Positions 42,313-50,904 of a stretch of DNA of 64,000 nucleotides are shown here, piece by piece (position 1 is the first letter of the stretch; every line of letters starts with the position of its first letter). A model generated the notes under the pieces. It was not told where the DNA came from and searched no databases. It saw only the letters and a list, made by a program, of their open reading frames with translations. Origin of the DNA: JANOBD01 sp031411495. GTDB lineage: Bacteria > Planctomycetota > Phycisphaerae > Tepidisphaerales > Tepidisphaeraceae. Both the position numbers and the translations under genes were made by a program. The DNA lies in assembly GCA_031411495.1 (NCBI GenBank), contig JANOBD010000211.1, positions 1-64,000 on the forward strand, given 5' to 3'.

Positions 42313-44814
42313 TTACGCAAGGAGGTCGAGTGCGACAACTTCGGACCGCCGGGTCTTCGCGATCGCAAGGGCGGCCGGCGGCGCGATCGGCTCGAGCGGG
42401 AGCGTGTTCGGAACCGGCGCGAGGCTTGCGAAGCCGAACGAGTCGAACGCTCGCCGCATGAGGTTCGCCCGGGCGCCGCTGCTGGTGATCGTTTCGAACG
42501 GGAAGCCCAGGAGCAGCGTCTTGGCGCCGTTTGCCCCGGACCACGCGACGGCCGCGCTCCCGCCGAGTCCGCCGGAATACGTAAGCACGCTCGCGCTGCC
42601 AATAGGCGCGGAAAGGCGATCGGGATAGTCGACGTCGTAGGTCTGCGAGCCATTGTGAAAGCTCAAGCTCAGCCCGGTGAAGATCGACCCCGCCGCGCCA
42701 GCGACGTTATACGTGCCCGCATCATCCGAGACGTATCCGGCATGCAGCGTGTTCGTGAAGAAGCTCGCGCCATTGCCCGAGGCGACGAGGTCCCAGCCGA
42801 TCTCCGACCCGCTGACCAGCAGCTTTCCGCCGCCGCTCACGTACGCAGAGACGCGGCTCTGCTCCTGGGCGATGAACGTATGGTCCTGCGTCGACTCCTC
42901 ACCGGCAATCCACACCACGGCGCGATAGGCGGCAAGGTTCACCTGGCCATTGATGACCGCTTCATTGTCGACGGTGTCGACGCCGAGATTGCTCGGATGA
43001 TTCGCGATCGCCTGCGCGTGCTGGACGGCGTAGTCGAAGCTGTTGGATTCGCGCGGGCGGACGCGCTCGACGGTGGCGAGGCCGGCCTGCGGGCCGCTGC
43101 TGTTCGTGCCGCCGAGGGCGACGGTTTCGATCGGATTCTGCTGCCGACGGAGGCGATCGAAGCCGTTGACGATCAGGATGCGTCCGTATCTTGCATCTCC
43201 GACGCGCACCGCGACCAGGCCGCTCGCGGGGGACTCGCCGCCGGCGTTGGTGGATGCGACTTTGAGGTAAATCGTGCCGTTGCCGATTTGCTCGCGCGGG
43301 ATCGTCAGTGATCTCGTCGTCGACGCGACGCCGCCGTCGAACCCGTACCCGTCGCGAGATGCGTAGACGCGATAGCCGCTGGGCGCTTCGCCCCAGATCG
43401 CGCTGCTCATTGGCGCATCCCACGTGAGCGTGATGTTTCCGTCGCGGTCGACGCTCGTCCGCAGGTTCTGCGGCACGAGCGGCGGCAGGGCGAGCGTCGC
43501 GCCGCCGAACTGGTTGAAATACTTGATCGTCCCTTCCACGCAGCTCAGCGCGACGTGCTCGCGGAAGTACGGATCGCGCAGGAGCGCGGCATCCTGTGCT
43601 TCATCGTGAAACGCGACTTCGAGAATCGTCGCGTCGAACTCGTAGTTGCTCGTGTCGCCGCGGATTTCGCCGAACGCGTAATCCGTTCGATAAAACACCG
43701 GATTCGCGCGGGCCTGGAACGGGTACTCAAGCGGCGGCGAGCCGAGGGCGACGAAATCGTTGGTCACTTCCAGCCCCATGTCGGAAGCGAGTTCGAGTTG
43801 GTGCGGCGTCGCGGTGCCGGCGAAGATCGTATCGTTGTTGTACAGCCCGACAGCGCCCCGGCCGCCGCCGGCGTTGGAGTGAAAGCTCAGATACAGGCTC
43901 TGTCCGAGCGGGGCATCGTTCATGTATTTCGCGTAGCGCAGCGGCGCGCCGACGTTTGCGTCGCCGTCATCTGCAAGCGTGCGCCAGATGGAACTCGGCT
44001 CGCGCGTGCCGGGCCCGTTCCAGCCGGCTTGTGATTCGATCCAGTAGAGCGACGCCTCATCTTCGCGCGGCAGGCCGGAGGTGAGGCCGCTGCGAACGAC
44101 ATCGCCCATGCCGTTGCCGAAGCGGATCGCGTCCGCGATCACCGCGAGCCCGGAAGAGCGATTCGACTGGTTGCTCACCTCGACGCTTCCGCCGGTGCCG
44201 GCGCGGAAATAATAAGTGCCGAGATACACCCAGCCTTTGCCGACGCGGGTGTGGTCGACGCGCACCTGGGTCGACCCGCCGCTCGAGTTCACGCGGTAGA
44301 GCTCGTCGGTCGAACGGTTTCCGCCGCTGAGCGCCCAGGCGTAGACCGGATAAAAGCCGGTGACCGGAATGTCGGGCGTGTAGGTGGCGATGGCAGTTTC
44401 GATGGGGGCAGTCGTCGCGCTCCTGTATCGCACGCCGTTGCCGTTGTCGGTCGAGAAGTAGGGCGTCGAGCTTCCATCCGACCAGGAAGCCGTAAACGTC
44501 GCCTGCGTGTTGTCGACGACGACTTCGTTCACCTGATGCCCCACCGGCCGAAGCGGAACGACGGTCGCGCCGCTGCGGAAGGCGTAGTCGGCGTAGTAGG
44601 ACATCTGGTCGACGTTTCCGAGGTCTTCGACGAGATTGTTGGTCTCGCCGCGCTGGGTGGACCAGGTGCCGCTGCCGTTGTCGGTGAACCCATGGCCGCC
44701 GACGGTGTAGACGATTTTGCCGGTGAGCGGACCGGTCGGCTGCGCGCCGATGGAGGAAAAGACAGTGCTGAGCAGTCGTCGCGGTTCCAGCGATTCGAAG
44801 CGGTGTCGCGGCAT
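42313..44814 (-). CDS. Secreted N-acetylmuramoyl-L-alanine amidase with inserted golvesin-like domain
   Basis: 833 residues. Residues 6-16 (FESLEPRRLLS) contain the LEPRRLL motif that marks many planctomycete extracellular proteins. An amidase_3-type zinc domain follows in two parts: YTVGGHGFTDNG before, and LYLSFHSNAGGGRG with LEVAFHDEA (the catalytic Glu) after, so a golvesin/Xly-like beta domain (about 130-255) appears inserted into it. A fibronectin-type-III-like domain (NLRTSVDRDGNITLTWDAP) and a C-terminal ThuA/GATase-like part (RILIVNGFD, VWIAGEE, GGGKLLVSGSE) come next. It probably cuts peptidoglycan peptides from glycan. A conventional Sec signal is not obvious at the very start. Confidence 0.85.
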   Translation of the reverse strand: MPRHRFESLEPRRLLSTVFSSIGAQPTGPLTGKIVYTVGGHGFTDNGSGTWSTQRGETNNLVEDLGNVDQMSYYADYAFRSGATVVPLRPVGHQVNEVVVDNTQATFTASWSDGSSTPYFSTDNGNGVRYRSATTAPIETAIATYTPDIPVTGFYPVYAWALSGGNRSTDELYRVNSSGGSTQVRVDHTRVGKGWVYLGTYYFRAGTGGSVEVSNQSNRSSGLAVIADAIRFGNGMGDVVRSGLTSGLPREDEASLYWIESQAGWNGPGTREPSSIWRTLADDGDANVGAPLRYAKYMNDAPLGQSLYLSFHSNAGGGRGAVGLYNNDTIFAGTATPHQLELASDMGLEVTNDFVALGSPPLEYPFQARANPVFYRTDYAFGEIRGDTSNYEFDATILEVAFHDEAQDAALLRDPYFREHVALSCVEGTIKYFNQFGGATLALPPLVPQNLRTSVDRDGNITLTWDAPMSSAIWGEAPSGYRVYASRDGYGFDGGVASTTRSLTIPREQIGNGTIYLKVASTNAGGESPASGLVAVRVGDARYGRILIVNGFDRLRRQQNPIETVALGGTNSSGPQAGLATVERVRPRESNSFDYAVQHAQAIANHPSNLGVDTVDNEAVINGQVNLAAYRAVVWIAGEESTQDHTFIAQEQSRVSAYVSGGGKLLVSGSEIGWDLVASGNGASFFTNTLHAGYVSDDAGTYNVAGAAGSIFTGLSLSFHNGSQTYDVDYPDRLSAPIGSASVLTYSGGLGGSAAVAWSGANGAKTLLLGFPFETITSSGARANLMRRAFDSFGFASLAPVPNTLPLEPIAPPAALAIAKTRRSEVVALDLLA

Positions 44815-44939
44815 GCGCGAAATCGTACCAAAGCCCGGTACGACCCGTCAGGCGAATTCAGTCGCGAAACGAGTTGAGGCGGACCCGTTGCGAAGTCGTG
44901 AGATCCGGTACCGCTTTCTGCGCGGGTTGTGCGGCCCAG

Positions 44940-46028
44940 CTACTGCGCGGCCGCCGCCGGATGCGCTTCCGCCCACGCCTGCCGCAGCATTCGCTCGGCC
45001 CGCGCCACGGCCCACGCCGTCTGGTGAGCCTTCATCTGCAGTACGGTCATCTTCTGACCGTCCATCGTCCCTTCGTAGCGAAAGAACTTTTCGGTGTCGA
45101 TGGTCGGCTTCTTCGCATCACCCAGCGGAGACGCGGCCGCGGCTTCGCCGATCAGCGGGAGCGCGTGGTAACTCTGCATCGACACCTGCAGTGTCGCGGT
45201 GAACGCGTCGGTCGCCTCAGTCGGGTCGTGAATCACATCGAGTTCCTTGGCGAACGCGTCCCAGAAGTCGGCACGGAGCTGCGGGAACTCCAATGTCGCA
45301 TCATCGCACATCTTGTACTCAACTTCGGCGTGGACGTTCGGTGAGTTCTTGGCCTTGTTGAAGTAGATCGAACTCTTGTAGTCCTCGGTCGCGTGCTGCG
45401 GCTGGGTGTTGTCTTCCGCGTAGTGACAGAGCGCGCCCGCCCAGCGGACGGCGTGATCCTGATCCTCCGGCTTTGCGGGATCGGCGGCCAGCCGATTCTC
45501 CTTCAGCGCCTTCACGAGTTGCATGTACGCGTTCTCTACCGCGAACGGGAGATAGCCCGCCTTCTGATATACCTCGTTTTTCAGGTCGTGTGGAACGTCG
45601 CTCACCTTCGGGATGCTCGAGAGATCCTTCTGATACTCCCACTTGGTCTTGTCCGGATTCAGGTACTCGAGATCGATGTAATGGTTGAATCGCTCGTGTC
45701 GGCCGGTGAGCGCGGTGGGCGGGGAATCCTTGTCGAGCGCATCGATGTCGGGAACGCAGACCCACCAGGTCATGCCGCTGAGTTTTGATGCGTCCGGCTT
45801 GTCGCCGATGTGCGTATGAAGGAAGTAATCCTTCTCGGCGTCCATCGATTCGAGGGTGGGTGTGTTCGCCTTCAGCCAGTCGCGCAGGCCGGTCGGCGCG
45901 GTGTTGTCGTTGATGATCCGCGTGGCGGCAAGACGCGTGAACTGGATGTGCTCTTTGAAACTCCACGCATGCGCGGCAGAAGAGAGAACGGCCGTCGCGA
46001 GGGCGAAGCAGGTGGCGAGCGTTTTCAT
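44940..46028 (-). CDS. Zinc-dependent phospholipase C / P1-nuclease-like enzyme
   Basis: 362 residues from the ATG at 46028. Signal peptide with cleavage after AHA leaves a mature protein beginning WSFKEH. In this superfamily the mature N-terminal Trp is itself a zinc ligand. Other ligands are visible: FNHYIDLEY, HYAEDNTQPQHA (H-x3-D-x4-P-x-H) and HAEVE. Family members hydrolyse phospholipids or single-stranded nucleic acid outside the cytoplasm. Which substrate applies here is open. The next upstream gene, of unknown role, is 48 bases away. Confidence 0.82.
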   Translation of the reverse strand: MKTLATCFALATAVLSSAAHAWSFKEHIQFTRLAATRIINDNTAPTGLRDWLKANTPTLESMDAEKDYFLHTHIGDKPDASKLSGMTWWVCVPDIDALDKDSPPTALTGRHERFNHYIDLEYLNPDKTKWEYQKDLSSIPKVSDVPHDLKNEVYQKAGYLPFAVENAYMQLVKALKENRLAADPAKPEDQDHAVRWAGALCHYAEDNTQPQHATEDYKSSIYFNKAKNSPNVHAEVEYKMCDDATLEFPQLRADFWDAFAKELDVIHDPTEATDAFTATLQVSMQSYHALPLIGEAAAASPLGDAKKPTIDTEKFFRYEGTMDGQKMTVLQMKAHQTAWAVARAERMLRQAWAEAHPAAAAQ

Positions 46029-46076
46029 GGCCACAGACGATAGGGCACACCGGCCCGGCTGTCATGCGGTTCCGGT

Positions 46077-46676
46077 TCATTTCACGGCAGATTCCATCGA
46101 GCCGTACAGCACGCGGGAGATGTGCGGCAGGCCGGCGTTGTCGTAGTCGCCGCGGACCAGGAGGAACGTCAGCCCCGGCTTGCGGGCGGATTCGCCCTTG
46201 CCGTCGTCGTAGAGAACGACGACCGCGACCGGGTCGCCCGTCTTCACTTCGAGCGCACTGGCGAACCAGCGGGCCATCGTGGCGTCGGCCTTGCGGGTCT
46301 CGACCTGGTCGTCGGGCGTAATCCGCGTCAGCGTGTCGGCGTCGATCGTGCCCGCGGCCGTGAGGTCGGCGATGATGTCGCTCGCCGCCGATACCGACGG
46401 ATGGATGTACGCCCGCGCGCTTACGACGTTGTGGGTGATGAGCCGGTCCGGCAGCAGCGAGATCGACTCGGTGCGATTCATGTCGAAAGGCGCAATGAAG
46501 GCGCTGGCCGTCGAAACCGCCGCTAGTTCCTGCGGATCGCCGGTCTCGGAGATCGCCTTGACGAACGCGAGCAGCGTCTGGTTCCAGCGGACCTCTTCGT
46601 CGCTCGGTCCGATCGCACGGGCCGTGCCGAGGATCGCGAGAAGGGCAAACATCGACATCCAGCGGGCTGACTTCAT
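46077..46676 (-). CDS. Secreted protein of unknown function
   Basis: 199 residues. An N-terminal signal peptide (MKSARWMSMFALLAILGTARA) and an acidic start to the mature part. The rest has alternating beta/alpha pattern (for example PVAVVVLYDDGKG), with no family I recognise. It lies 48 bases upstream of the phospholipase C/P1-like gene on the same strand, so both may be exported as one operon. Confidence 0.65.
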   Translation of the reverse strand: MKSARWMSMFALLAILGTARAIGPSDEEVRWNQTLLAFVKAISETGDPQELAAVSTASAFIAPFDMNRTESISLLPDRLITHNVVSARAYIHPSVSAASDIIADLTAAGTIDADTLTRITPDDQVETRKADATMARWFASALEVKTGDPVAVVVLYDDGKGESARKPGLTFLLVRGDYDNAGLPHISRVLYGSMESAVK

Positions 46677-46841
46677 ATCCCTTTTGATCGGCCAGCCGCG
46701 GAGGCGAGTGGACCAAACTCACCAATCGACAGGCTGCACGAGCCCACAACCGCAATTCTTCGATCGGCCGATAACACATGTGGAACCCGTATCGCCGACA
46801 GTCGACTGGCGCCACGGATTCGTTGATTCCACAACGGCAAC

Positions 46842-46871
46842 AAAAAAGACATGACGCGGGAGCGTCATGTC
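46842..46871 (-). terminator. Rho-independent terminator after atpG
   Basis: Perfect 10-base arms at 46848-46857 and 46862-46871 (GACATGACGC and complement), 4-base loop, with six A residues at 46842-46847 that give a U-run on the minus strand. It ends 27 bases after the atpG stop. Confidence 0.92.
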
Positions 46872-46897
46872 TCCTGAGTTTCGCGACCCGGGGTGAA

Positions 46898-47863
46898 TCA
46901 CTTCATGGCTTCGACGCCGCCCATGATTTCCGAGAGTTCCGTCGTAATCTGGCTCTGGCGGGCGCGGTTGGCTTCCATGCCGAGCGCTTTCACCATCTTG
47001 TCGGCGGCATCGGTTGCCGCCTTCATGGCCACCATTCGCGCGACGTGCTCGCTCGTCGTCGCGTCGAGGAACGCCTGGAAGAAGGCGGTCTTGATGGTGA
47101 GCGGAATGAGTTCGTCGAGGATGTCGCGCGCGCTCGGAGAGAACTCGTAGACGCTCTGGTGATCGAGCTTCGCCTTTTCCACCCGGACATCCGCACCGCT
47201 GCGCTTCGCGTCCATCGCGCCGGCCTTCATCTGCGCTTCCTTCTCGGCCAGGTCGTGCGCCACGCGCTCGGCGGCGGCGGAGAGGTCGGCGAGCGGGAGT
47301 AGCGTCATCACTTCCGCGCGCTGCATGCCGGTGCTGATGAAGTTCATGTACACCAGGTGCAGTGCATCGATCTTTCCTTCGATGAACTGGTCCATGAAGC
47401 GGGTCGCCCACGGCTCGATCTCGCTGTAGGCGGGAACGTCGGCGATCTTCACGGCCTCGACGACGCTGATCTTCTGGAACTTCAGGACGCCTGCGCCCTT
47501 TTTGCCGGCGGAGTAAACGTCGAGTTCGACGCCCGCCTTCTGCTGGGCGCGGATAAACGTGATCGCCTTGCGGATAACGTTGCCGTTGTAAGCGCCGGCA
47601 AGGCCGCGATTGGAGGTGATGACGACGACCGCGGCGCGACGGACCTTTTCCGCCTTGCGCAGGAGCGGATGCTCTACGTCGCCGGCGCTGTGCGCAACTT
47701 CGGCGACAAGATCGCGAACCTTGCTGGTGTATGGCTTGGTGCCGACGGCGCGCTTCAGCGATTTCTGAAACTTCGCCGTCGCGATCATCTGCATGGTCTT
47801 GGTGATTTTCTTGATGTTTCGAACCGCCTTGCGGCGTTTCAGAATCGCTCTTGCCTTGGCCAT
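46898..47863 (-). CDS. atpG: ATP synthase F1 gamma subunit
   Basis: 321 residues from the ATG at 47863 (MAKARAILKRRKAVRNIKKI, the usual start; an upstream in-frame extension is rejected). The conserved N-terminal KITKTMQMIATAKFQKS helix and the C-terminal RARQSQITTELSEI helix, which form the rotating shaft, are both intact. The length is about 30 residues above average for gamma. It has no other atp genes around it and a strong terminator after it. Whether it is the only gamma gene in the genome cannot be seen here. Confidence 0.94.
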   Translation of the reverse strand: MAKARAILKRRKAVRNIKKITKTMQMIATAKFQKSLKRAVGTKPYTSKVRDLVAEVAHSAGDVEHPLLRKAEKVRRAAVVVITSNRGLAGAYNGNVIRKAITFIRAQQKAGVELDVYSAGKKGAGVLKFQKISVVEAVKIADVPAYSEIEPWATRFMDQFIEGKIDALHLVYMNFISTGMQRAEVMTLLPLADLSAAAERVAHDLAEKEAQMKAGAMDAKRSGADVRVEKAKLDHQSVYEFSPSARDILDELIPLTIKTAFFQAFLDATTSEHVARMVAMKAATDAADKMVKALGMEANRARQSQITTELSEIMGGVEAMK

Positions 47864-48165
47864 GTTGTCTTGCCCGATCGTCGAAGCCAACCTGTCCGCA
47901 AACCCGCCAGGACTCCTCCCGGCAGCCACTCGAAGACAAGGGCCACGGATTGAAAATCAAACGGCCGCCCGGGTCAAGTTTCACGGTGTTGCGGCGTCTG
48001 GCGGATTGCCCGGGATTCCCGGCATTTTCGGTAGGAGTGTTGCAAATTGCCGCACGTACGACTCGGACCAAAAAAAGCTCTCGCGAACAATATTCACGCT
48101 CGCGTGTCGTTCGAATGGGTGTAACGAATCTGAACAAAAGCAAAACCTGACACGGAGATGAAACG
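47864..48165. other. Divergent intergenic region between atpG and the Spy-like gene
   Basis: About 300 bases holding both upstream regions. ACGGAGAT at 48150-48160 is the likely Shine-Dalgarno for the rightward gene. No gene is supported inside. The region is more AT-rich than its surroundings, as expected for promoters, but I cannot name a clear -35/-10 pair. Confidence 0.45.
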
Positions 48166-48618
48166 ATGAAACCACTGTTGTGCGCCCTGACGGTTCTGCT
48201 GGGTGCGATGATCGCCTCGAACAGTTATGCCGCGCCCAAGGGCGATAACGGCGGCCCGCTCATGCGCGGGATCGACGTGATCTCCACCGCGCTGCAGTCG
48301 GTTGCCGATCTGACCGACGCGCAGAAGCAGCAGACCAAGGCCGTCCTCGCGGACGCCGAGGCACAACTCGTCGCCGTCCGCGATGAGATCAAGGCCAAGG
48401 GCGGCAAGACCGCGGACAAGACAGACAAGCAGGCGGCGCGACAGAAGGCTCAGGAAATCATCCTGAACGCGCGGTCCCAAGTTGAAGCCCAGCTCACCGC
48501 CGAACAGAAGAAGACGTTCCGCGACGCGCTTCGCAAAGCGCGTGAAGAAGCCGCGCCGAAGGACCGTGACAAACGGAAGGGCGAAAAGGGCGACCCAACG
48601 ACTCGGCCGAACGTGTGA
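48166..48618 (+). CDS. Spy/CpxP-like periplasmic helical protein
   Basis: 150 residues. Signal peptide (MKPLLCALTVLLGAMIASNS) and a highly charged, alpha-helical body rich in Lys, Gln and Ala (ADLTDAQKQQTKAVLADAEA and QVEAQLTAEQKKTFRDALRK), reminiscent of Spy-type chaperones. It ends with DPTTRP, a motif also seen in the sigma-operon secreted protein. A plausible role is binding misfolded envelope proteins, but this rests on general resemblance. A strong terminator follows. Confidence 0.65.
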   Translation: MKPLLCALTVLLGAMIASNSYAAPKGDNGGPLMRGIDVISTALQSVADLTDAQKQQTKAVLADAEAQLVAVRDEIKAKGGKTADKTDKQAARQKAQEIILNARSQVEAQLTAEQKKTFRDALRKAREEAAPKDRDKRKGEKGDPTTRPNV

Positions 48619-48666
48619 GTTATCTCACATCGAGGCAGTAACGCCGGGTTACAGGAAAAGGGAGAG

Positions 48667-48703
48667 AAGCCCGCGGCCGAGTTTCGGCCGCGGGCTTTCG
48701 TTT
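48667..48703 (+). terminator. Rho-independent terminator after the Spy-like gene
   Basis: Perfect 13-base arms at 48667-48679 and 48685-48697 (AAGCCCGCGGCCG and complement) with a 5-base loop, followed by a short T-run. Confidence 0.88.
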
Positions 48704-48824
48704 GAGCAGGCTCATTTCAACTTACATATCACCTGTCAGACGATTCGCGTCGCTCATTCTGGATGCCAGATCTTTTTTAAACGCGCGTGCAATTCGTCCT
48801 GTATGGCGTCGCTGACGAGTTCGA

Positions 48825-49250
48825 CTATTGCCCGCGCAACTGCCAGCTCACGTGCGTGTACTCCATGAACTCGATGGCGTTGCCGTCGGGGTCGTTGGTC
48901 CACGCCTGGAGCGAGTGGTCCATGCCGGTGCGGATTTCGCCGATCTTCACGCCGCGGGATTCCAGCGTGGTCTTGAGGTCCTTGAGTGCGGTGACTTCGA
49001 AGCAGAAGTGGGCGATCTTGTTTCCCGCGGCCAGCGGCGCATCGCCGCCGCCCCATTGCTTGCGCATAAGGACGCGGTCGAAGATTTCGACGAATGTCGT
49101 GTCGCCGCTGGCGAGGTAGTAGCCGAAGAGTTCTTCGTCGTTGTTGCGGAACGTGAACTGCACTGTGAGGCCGAGTTGCTCGACGTAGAACGACTTCATC
49201 ACCTCGAGCTGATCGGTGACGAGGCAGAGGTGGGCGAGTTTGCGGATCAT
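48825..49250 (-). CDS. Glyoxalase/VOC-superfamily protein
   Basis: 141 residues with the paired beta-alpha-beta-beta-beta layout of the glyoxalase-I fold: metal ligands His near residue 7 (LAHLCLVTD), Glu in TFVEIFDRV, His in KIAHFCFEV and Glu in NAIEFMEYT. Members handle methylglyoxal adducts, epimerise methylmalonyl-CoA or resist antibiotics; the metal ligands are consistent with an active enzyme of lactoylglutathione-lyase type. It is not in an operon with its neighbours. Confidence 0.86.
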   Translation of the reverse strand: MIRKLAHLCLVTDQLEVMKSFYVEQLGLTVQFTFRNNDEELFGYYLASGDTTFVEIFDRVLMRKQWGGGDAPLAAGNKIAHFCFEVTALKDLKTTLESRGVKIGEIRTGMDHSLQAWTNDPDGNAIEFMEYTHVSWQLRGQ

Positions 49251-49290
49251 GGGTACCTCGGCTCGAATCCTATGCCATCGGCAGAAACGG

Positions 49291-50181
49291 TCACCACCGA
49301 CGGCGGCGATGTGCGAGCGCGATCACGCCGGCGAGCGCCGTCGGCTCCGGGACCATTGAACGCGCCAGGGACCAGTCGGCCCGGAAACTCGACTCGCCGA
49401 CACCCGGGTCCGTCAGCGCGGTCGCTCCATAATTCTGCGCCAGCGCGAGCAGATCGGCGAAAACGACGGTATTGCTGCCGTCGAAATCGCCCAGCGCCCA
49501 GGTGACATCAGGCGTGCCGGCGGGGCTCGTCCCGTAGTGCTGCGCCACGATGAGCAGGTCGGCAAAGTTCACCGCGCCGTCGCGGTTGGCGTCGCCGCTC
49601 CGACAGATCGCCGGGATGGTGATGTTGTCGGCGTTGGTGTCGTCCGCGCCGCTGTGCCATTCGGTCAGGAAGTAAATCCCCTTCGCGGTGGTGAGCAATT
49701 GGCAGAACTGAGCCCTGCTCGCGACGGTCGAGGTGCTCGTGCGTGACCAGTTCGACTCGGTCAACTGCACTGACTTCGTATTCCACACATTGACGGTCGG
49801 TTCGGCGCTCATCCAGTAAAGCGTGTCGGTCGTGCAGTTGATCGTGATCGCCTTGTACGGAACTGTGTCGATGTAGCGGGCCAGGAGGTCGTAGGAGATG
49901 GTCGAACCGTAGGCGCTGTTCAGGTTGCCGACGTAGGTGAGCGGCGTCGCGACGCCGGTGTCGTAATAAAGGTCGGGCTCGCGCAGGCTGCCGGCGGGGT
50001 TGCCGATGCTGGAATCGAATGCGGCCGGCTGTCGACCGGGCGTGGTGCTGTGTGCGCCCGATGGAAAGTCGACGGCGGTGAATCCCTCGGTTCCCGAATT
50101 GAAAGTGTAGGTCAGGGCCTGCGCCCCAGTGTTCATGAGTAAGGACGCGGATAGCGTGAGAAGTGAACAAAGCTTGGACAT
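49291..50181 (-). CDS. Secreted protein with dockerin repeats and PEP-CTERM-like tail
   Basis: 296 residues. Signal peptide (MSKLCSLLTLSASLLMNTGA) followed by a beta-rich domain of a laminin-like or adhesion type (residues ~25-190). Two dockerin type I calcium repeats follow (GDANRDGAVNFADLLIVAQ and GDFDGSNTVVFADLLALAQ, about 196-255). The C-terminus is a degenerate PEP-CTERM (VPEPTALAGVIALAHRRRRW): Pro-Glu-Pro, then a short hydrophobic run, then arginines. That tail is a sorting signal for exosortase-dependent export. Planctomycetes often combine both. A GGAGAGAAA precedes the ATG at 50181. Confidence 0.88.
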   Translation of the reverse strand: MSKLCSLLTLSASLLMNTGAQALTYTFNSGTEGFTAVDFPSGAHSTTPGRQPAAFDSSIGNPAGSLREPDLYYDTGVATPLTYVGNLNSAYGSTISYDLLARYIDTVPYKAITINCTTDTLYWMSAEPTVNVWNTKSVQLTESNWSRTSTSTVASRAQFCQLLTTAKGIYFLTEWHSGADDTNADNITIPAICRSGDANRDGAVNFADLLIVAQHYGTSPAGTPDVTWALGDFDGSNTVVFADLLALAQNYGATALTDPGVGESSFRADWSLARSMVPEPTALAGVIALAHRRRRW

Positions 50182-50505
50182 TTTCTCTCCTCGTTCTGGA
50201 ACGATATGCGGTGACGTGCAATCTCCAATAAGAGCTTGAGGCGACCCGCCGGAATGTCAACGCCAATCTGAAATGGGTCGGAGCGACAATGCGGCACCGC
50301 CGGCGGCGAAACGGTCCTAAACGGGTCGAAACGCGGCCCATCCACCGGGAGTACGACGAAACGCGCACCACGCCGCGCAAGAGCAAGGGGGGCCGCGAAC
50401 TACCAGTTTCTGCCAGAAAAGACGGTTGGAAATTGAGGCCGGAGGGAGTGGCGGGGCCGGGCCTTCCTGGACCTGCTCATCGTTTCCTCAGCAGGGCCGG
50501 CGCGC
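50182..50505. other. Intergenic region between dockerin and bactofilin genes
   Basis: About 320 bases without a gene I can support. Short arginine-rich open frames have no family resemblance. A GACGGTTGGAAATTGAGGCC stretch near 50420-50440 resembles the TTGGAAA units of the heptad elements, but is too short to call. Confidence 0.35.
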
Positions 50506-50880
50506 CTACATCATGTCGTCCACGTCATCGTCCATCGTGGCCTTCGGCTCGATGTGGGTTTCGCCCTTGTTGGTCTTCACCTTGCCGAGCACGGTGCCGT
50601 AGGCGTCGACGAACAGTCGGCCGCCCTCGTTGACGGCATTTCCCTGGATGGTGCCGGAGTTGATCACTTTCGTTCCGCGATAGAGGACGAGGTTGCCCGA
50701 AACCTGACCAAAGACGTGCACCCGGCCGCCGAACTCGACGATCAGATCGCCGTAGATCGAGCCGCGGACGTACATCTTGCCGCCGTCGAGGACGCGGACA
50801 TCGCCGTGGATCGTGCCCCACAGCGTGTACTTCTCCTCGACCTCGATGTTCCCGTGGATGACGCCGCGTTCCTCTCGCAT
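50506..50880 (-). CDS. Bactofilin-like polymer-forming cytoskeletal protein
   Basis: 124 residues made of the repeating strands of a right-handed beta-helix with regular hydrophobic and glycine spacing (for example VIHGNIEVEEKYTLWGTIHG, then IYGDLIVEFGGRVHVFG). Bactofilins polymerise without nucleotide and scaffold cell shape or envelope machinery at the inner membrane. No transmembrane or membrane-targeting segment is obvious, though the short N-terminus may bind the membrane. It ends in an acidic tail (DDDVDDMM). Confidence 0.88.
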   Translation of the reverse strand: MREERGVIHGNIEVEEKYTLWGTIHGDVRVLDGGKMYVRGSIYGDLIVEFGGRVHVFGQVSGNLVLYRGTKVINSGTIQGNAVNEGGRLFVDAYGTVLGKVKTNKGETHIEPKATMDDDVDDMM

Positions 50881-50904
50881 GGATACTCAACCCTCCAGTG
50901 ACAC

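Noticed and set aside
50420..50440. Another heptad element
   Set aside because: Only two or three loosely matching units, within chance.
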